Part shown: positions 5,253 to 6,632 of the stretch, piece after piece
How positions within the stretch are numbered: the stretch's first letter is position 1
Layout: each line of letters begins with the position of its first letter
DNA from: Thermoflexales bacterium
GTDB taxonomy: Bacteria > Chloroflexota > Anaerolineae > Fen-1058
Direction of reading: 5' to 3'
Length of the DNA: 6,632 nt
Assembly: GCA_030834835.1 (NCBI GenBank)
Contig: JAUQXD010000449.1
Span: 1-6,632, forward strand
Notes under the pieces: model-generated
Seen by the model: the letters and a program-made list of their open reading frames with translations, nothing else
The model's database searches: none
Told to the model about the DNA's origin: nothing
Translations under genes and position numbers: made by a program

Positions 5253-5969
5253 CTACTTGCCCGCCTGCTTCTTCGCGGCGCGGGTGGCGGCAGCCTTCTT
5301 GGGCGCGGCCTTCTGCGCCGCCGTCTTGGAAGTGCGCGCCGCAATGCCAAGCTTCTCCAGCAGCTGCGGCTTGCCGCGCAGCGCCACCTTCGCAATCTTC
5401 AAATATTGTGCCACCCAACCATTCATCTCGGCCAATGCCGCGTCCTTTTCGACCGTGGCCTGCTGTTTGGTCCCTTTGGCCGCTTCCTGCGTTTGATTGG
5501 CCTGATCGTAAGCCTCGATCTTGCCGCGTTCCGCCGCCAGCCGATCGGTGTCGTAACCGAACTCGGCCAGTGCCTTGATGGTGAGCGCGTTATCGAACAG
5601 TGTATAGCCCGCTTTGATGAACCGGGCTGTGCCGCGCGGTTCCTTCTCCGTCAGGCCCAGCGTTTCCAGATCTGCCGGTGACAGGCCGGCCCGCGCCACC
5701 TGCGCCAATGTCTGATAGGCGTCGTGCGCGGCCAGTTTGGCGGCCTTCAGTGCGGCGGTCGCGCCCTTTTGCCCGCCCCGACCGCCTTTAGTGGCGTTGA
5801 CGGCTTCCAGCGCGGCGGTGTACAGCGCCTTGCCCTTGTTGAGTTTGGTCGTGGTGTAGCCGAAACCGGCGACGAGCGCCTTGATTTCGGCGTCACCCAG
5901 GGTGTTGTTGATGGCAACCTGGGCAGCGTTCAGTTCGGCGGCGATGGTGGCGTGAGACTTGGTTGGCAT
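5253..5969 (-). CDS. Unknown internally duplicated helical protein with histone-H1-like Lys/Ala tail
   Basis: A 238-residue soluble protein I cannot assign to a named family. It is Ala-rich, has no cysteine, and should be nearly all helical. Two tandem repeats are visible: residues about 22-107, with IKALVAGFGYTTTKL...LETLGL, and about 123-209, with IKALAEFGYDTDRL...LEKLGI. Both have IKAL-FGY near the start and an L-E-x-LG[LI] end. Residues 210-238 form a basic tail (AAPKKAAATRAAKK) with nine Lys/Arg in 28-29 residues, like histone H1 or bacterial AlgP/HupB-type tails, which suggests contact with DNA or another polyanion. The start is the ATG at 5969, preceded by AGAAAGGA 10 bases away; a TTG at 5990 would overlap that site. 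The region upstream carries a stem-loop and a 21-bp tandem array. It converges on the nitronate monooxygenase gene. The real coding strand is clear because only this frame gives the duplicated pattern. Confidence 0.85.
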   Translation of the reverse strand: MPTKSHATIAAELNAAQVAINNTLGDAEIKALVAGFGYTTTKLNKGKALYTAALEAVNATKGGRGGQKGATAALKAAKLAAHDAYQTLAQVARAGLSPADLETLGLTEKEPRGTARFIKAGYTLFDNALTIKALAEFGYDTDRLAAERGKIEAYDQANQTQEAAKGTKQQATVEKDAALAEMNGWVAQYLKIAKVALRGKPQLLEKLGIAARTSKTAAQKAAPKKAAATRAAKKQAGK

Positions 5970-5979
5970 GATGACAGTA

Positions 5980-5987
5980 TCCTTTCT
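5980..5987 (-). promoter_or_regulatory. Ribosome binding site of the duplicated Lys/Ala-tail gene
   Basis: On the - strand AGAAAGGA is followed after 10 bases by the ATG at 5969. It decides the start and overlaps the end (TGA at 5989-5987) of the small open frame that runs through the upstream array. Confidence 0.65.
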
Positions 5988-5993
5988 CAATGT

Positions 5994-6010
5994 GTCGCCA
6001 GGGCGGCGAC
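5994..6010. promoter_or_regulatory. Stem-loop in the 5' leader of the Lys/Ala-tail gene
   Basis: GTCGCC (5994-5999) and GGCGAC (6005-6010) pair perfectly around AGGGC. In the - strand mRNA this stem would end about 7 bases before the ribosome binding site. On the + strand it is followed by GGATTTTCTTT, so it also resembles a weak terminator, though no + strand gene precedes it closely. Confidence 0.45.
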
Positions 6011-6037
6011 GGATTTTCTTTGGCGGTACTGCCTGCT

Positions 6038-6205
6038 CCTCAGGGTAGCCCGATAATTCCTCAAGATTCCCCGAATCTTCCTCGACCTTACTCGGTTATT
6101 CCTCAAGGTTACTCGCTTATCCCTCAAGGTAGCCCGATAATGCCTCAAGGTATCCCAATCATTCCTCAAGGTTACTTATGCTTTCCTCACCCTTACTCGA
6201 CGACG
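6038..6205. repeat. Tandem array of eight 21-bp units
   Basis: Eight contiguous units of exactly 21 bases begin at 6038, 6059, 6080, 6101, 6122, 6143, 6164 and 6185. Every unit starts with CCTC and most with CCTCAAGGT; the second half varies. Units 1 and 5 differ at only two positions. Units 3, 4, 7 and 8 share a TTACT core where units 1 and 5 have TAGCCC, so there are at least two subtypes. The array is visibly richer in A/T than its surroundings. It ends with a CCTCA/TGAGG hairpin at 6206-6219. There are no unique spacers, so it is not CRISPR. It lies 69 bases upstream of the - strand start codon at 5969. In one + frame it would read as PQGSPII-like heptads, and on the - strand as LRNYRAT-like heptads; I regard neither as a proven protein. 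Confidence 0.9.
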
Positions 6206-6395
6206 CCTCATGTCTGAGGGATGATGGAGATAGGTTGAGGAAGTTTTAATCGCCGCTGAATCTCAAGATAGCACGAATCCGGCGGCGTGTAAATACGTAC
6301 TACTACTTAGTGATCAGGGGCGGCAGACGGCGGGATATTTGGAGATTGGTTTGAGAGACGTTGCGGAGATGGCGGGAAAGGCGCGGGGGAACATG
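6206..6395. other. Non-coding stretch between the 21-bp array and the 18-bp inverted repeat
   Basis: I see no supported gene from 6206 to the window end. In this part there is the CCTCA/TGAGG hairpin (6206-6219) that closes the array and a 6-bp inverted repeat CGCCGC (6251-6256)/GCGGCG (6282-6287) with a 25-base loop. An A/T-rich patch around 6288-6312 could hold a promoter, but no good -35/-10 pair is visible. The promoter of the Lys/Ala-tail gene may lie here or inside the array. Confidence 0.4.
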
Positions 6396-6460
6396 AGACC
6401 TGACAGGTGGGCCGCCGGCTTCGTGAATGACGGCGATCTTGTGGCCCACCTGTCAGGTCT
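6396..6460. repeat. Perfect 18-bp inverted repeat with palindromic arms
   Basis: AGACCTGACAGGTGGGCC (6396-6413) and GGCCCACCTGTCAGGTCT (6443-6460) are exact complements around a 29-base spacer. Each arm itself contains an 11-bp palindrome (ACCTG-A-CAGGT, and ACCTG-T-CAGGT). Inside the spacer CGCCG (6413-6417) can pair with CGGCG (6431-6435). It has the shape of a small non-coding repeat or MITE-like element. No T-run follows, no transposase is near, and no clear target-site duplication is seen. Confidence 0.8.
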
Positions 6461-6549
6461 TCAGATGGATCGTGCGTGGGTGAGGGTGGACATCTAATCC
6501 GCATCCACAGGCCCGTTCACGCGATGACGATGGTGACGTGTCCGCCGTC

Positions 6550-6580
6550 ATGCCCCGCGAAGCGTGTCTCTGTCGGGCAT
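6550..6580. repeat. Short inverted repeat ATGCCC/GGGCAT
   Basis: ATGCCC (6550-6555) and GGGCAT (6575-6580) enclose CGCGAAGCG-like sequence. The context GTCATGCCCCGCGAAGCG...GGGCATCCAG resembles the GTCATCCCCGCGAAAGCGGGGATCCAG style of dispersed hairpin, here degraded in the right half. Confidence 0.4.
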
Positions 6581-6612
6581 CCAGGCTGGCCGCGATGTCG
6601 ATTGATTGGCTG

Positions 6613-6632
6613 GTAGGGGCGAAGCATTCGGC
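6613..6632. repeat. Left end of a GTAGGGGCGAA-type hairpin repeat, cut by the window edge
   Basis: GTAGGGGCGAAGCATTCGGC matches the start of the composite repeat at 5101 (GTAGGGGC) and its inner GGGCGAA units. The complementary half ending in CCCCTAC should lie just outside the window. Confidence 0.55.

Noticed and set aside
5250..5681. A + strand frame of 143 codons opposite the Lys/Ala-tail gene
   Set aside because: Leu/Arg-rich antisense of an Ala/Lys/Leu-rich gene; no ribosome binding site, and the - strand frame shows clear internal duplication and a good start.
5970..5990. TTG start giving the Lys/Ala-tail protein seven more residues
   Set aside because: It would translate through the AGAAAGGA ribosome binding site of the ATG at 5969.
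6038..6205. CRISPR array
   Set aside because: Units are contiguous with no unique spacers between conserved repeats, and no cas gene is present.
5990..6217. A + strand 75-codon frame reading through the 21-bp array as PQGSPII-like heptads
   Set aside because: No ribosome binding site, its first part is antisense to the leader of a real gene, and any 21-base repeat yields heptads in every open frame. Kept as a repeat, not a gene.
6396..6460. Intrinsic terminator
   Set aside because: No T-run on either side and a 29-base loop; it fits a dispersed inverted repeat better.
6307..6504. A - strand 65-codon frame rich in Pro, Ser and Arg
   Set aside because: It overlaps the perfect 18-bp inverted repeat, lacks a ribosome binding site, and has the composition expected of random GC-rich DNA.

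Overview
The window is GC-rich bacterial chromosomal DNA with six protein-coding genes and an unusually large amount of short dispersed-repeat and hairpin DNA between them. The gene families (PIG-L deacetylase, family 5 uracil-DNA glycosylase, DUF3105 protein, a nitronate monooxygenase of about 485 residues), together with the intergenic filler (GTAGGGGCGAA-type hairpins, GCAAGTTG/CAACTTGC hairpins, ACCTGACAGGT palindromes, ACGCACCACG strings), look most like a member of the Chloroflexota, perhaps an Anaerolineae-type genome. That assignment is inference from family and repeat style, with no database search. There is no rRNA, tRNA, CRISPR array, transposase or phage gene in view.

Layout. Bases 1-402 hold the C-terminal part of a PIG-L/LmbE-type deacetylase running in from the left edge, followed closely by a small putative lipoprotein (437-958). 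A 14-bp-periodic repeat block (about 959-1031) leads into a [4Fe-4S] family 5 uracil-DNA glycosylase (1043-1729). After a short hairpin comes a membrane-anchored DUF3105 protein (1855-2451). These four genes are on the + strand. An EamA/DMT transporter on the - strand (2487-3395) converges on the DUF3105 gene, and its last residues are encoded by repeat DNA. A 250-bp divergent spacer with decayed inverted repeats separates it from the + strand nitronate monooxygenase gene (3647-5104). That gene ends in a composite repeat and a strong intrinsic terminator (5190-5229), which faces a convergent - strand gene (5253-5969). The latter encodes an unrecognised, internally duplicated helical protein with a histone-H1-like Lys/Ala tail.

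The right end (5970-6632) has no convincing gene. It contains a stem-loop in the leader of the Lys/Ala-tail gene, eight tandem 21-bp units (6038-6205), a perfect 18-bp inverted repeat (6396-6460), and the start of another hairpin-type repeat cut by the window edge.

The genes do not form one obvious pathway. They look like ordinary core or housekeeping genes set among repeat-rich spacers. The parts most worth attention are: (i) the duplicated, tail-bearing protein with a 21-bp (two helical turns) tandem array directly upstream of it, and (ii) a 17-bp GATCGATCGGGCTGGCG-type element found at both convergent gene junctions, acting as a terminator stem at one and coding for the C-terminus of the transporter at the other.
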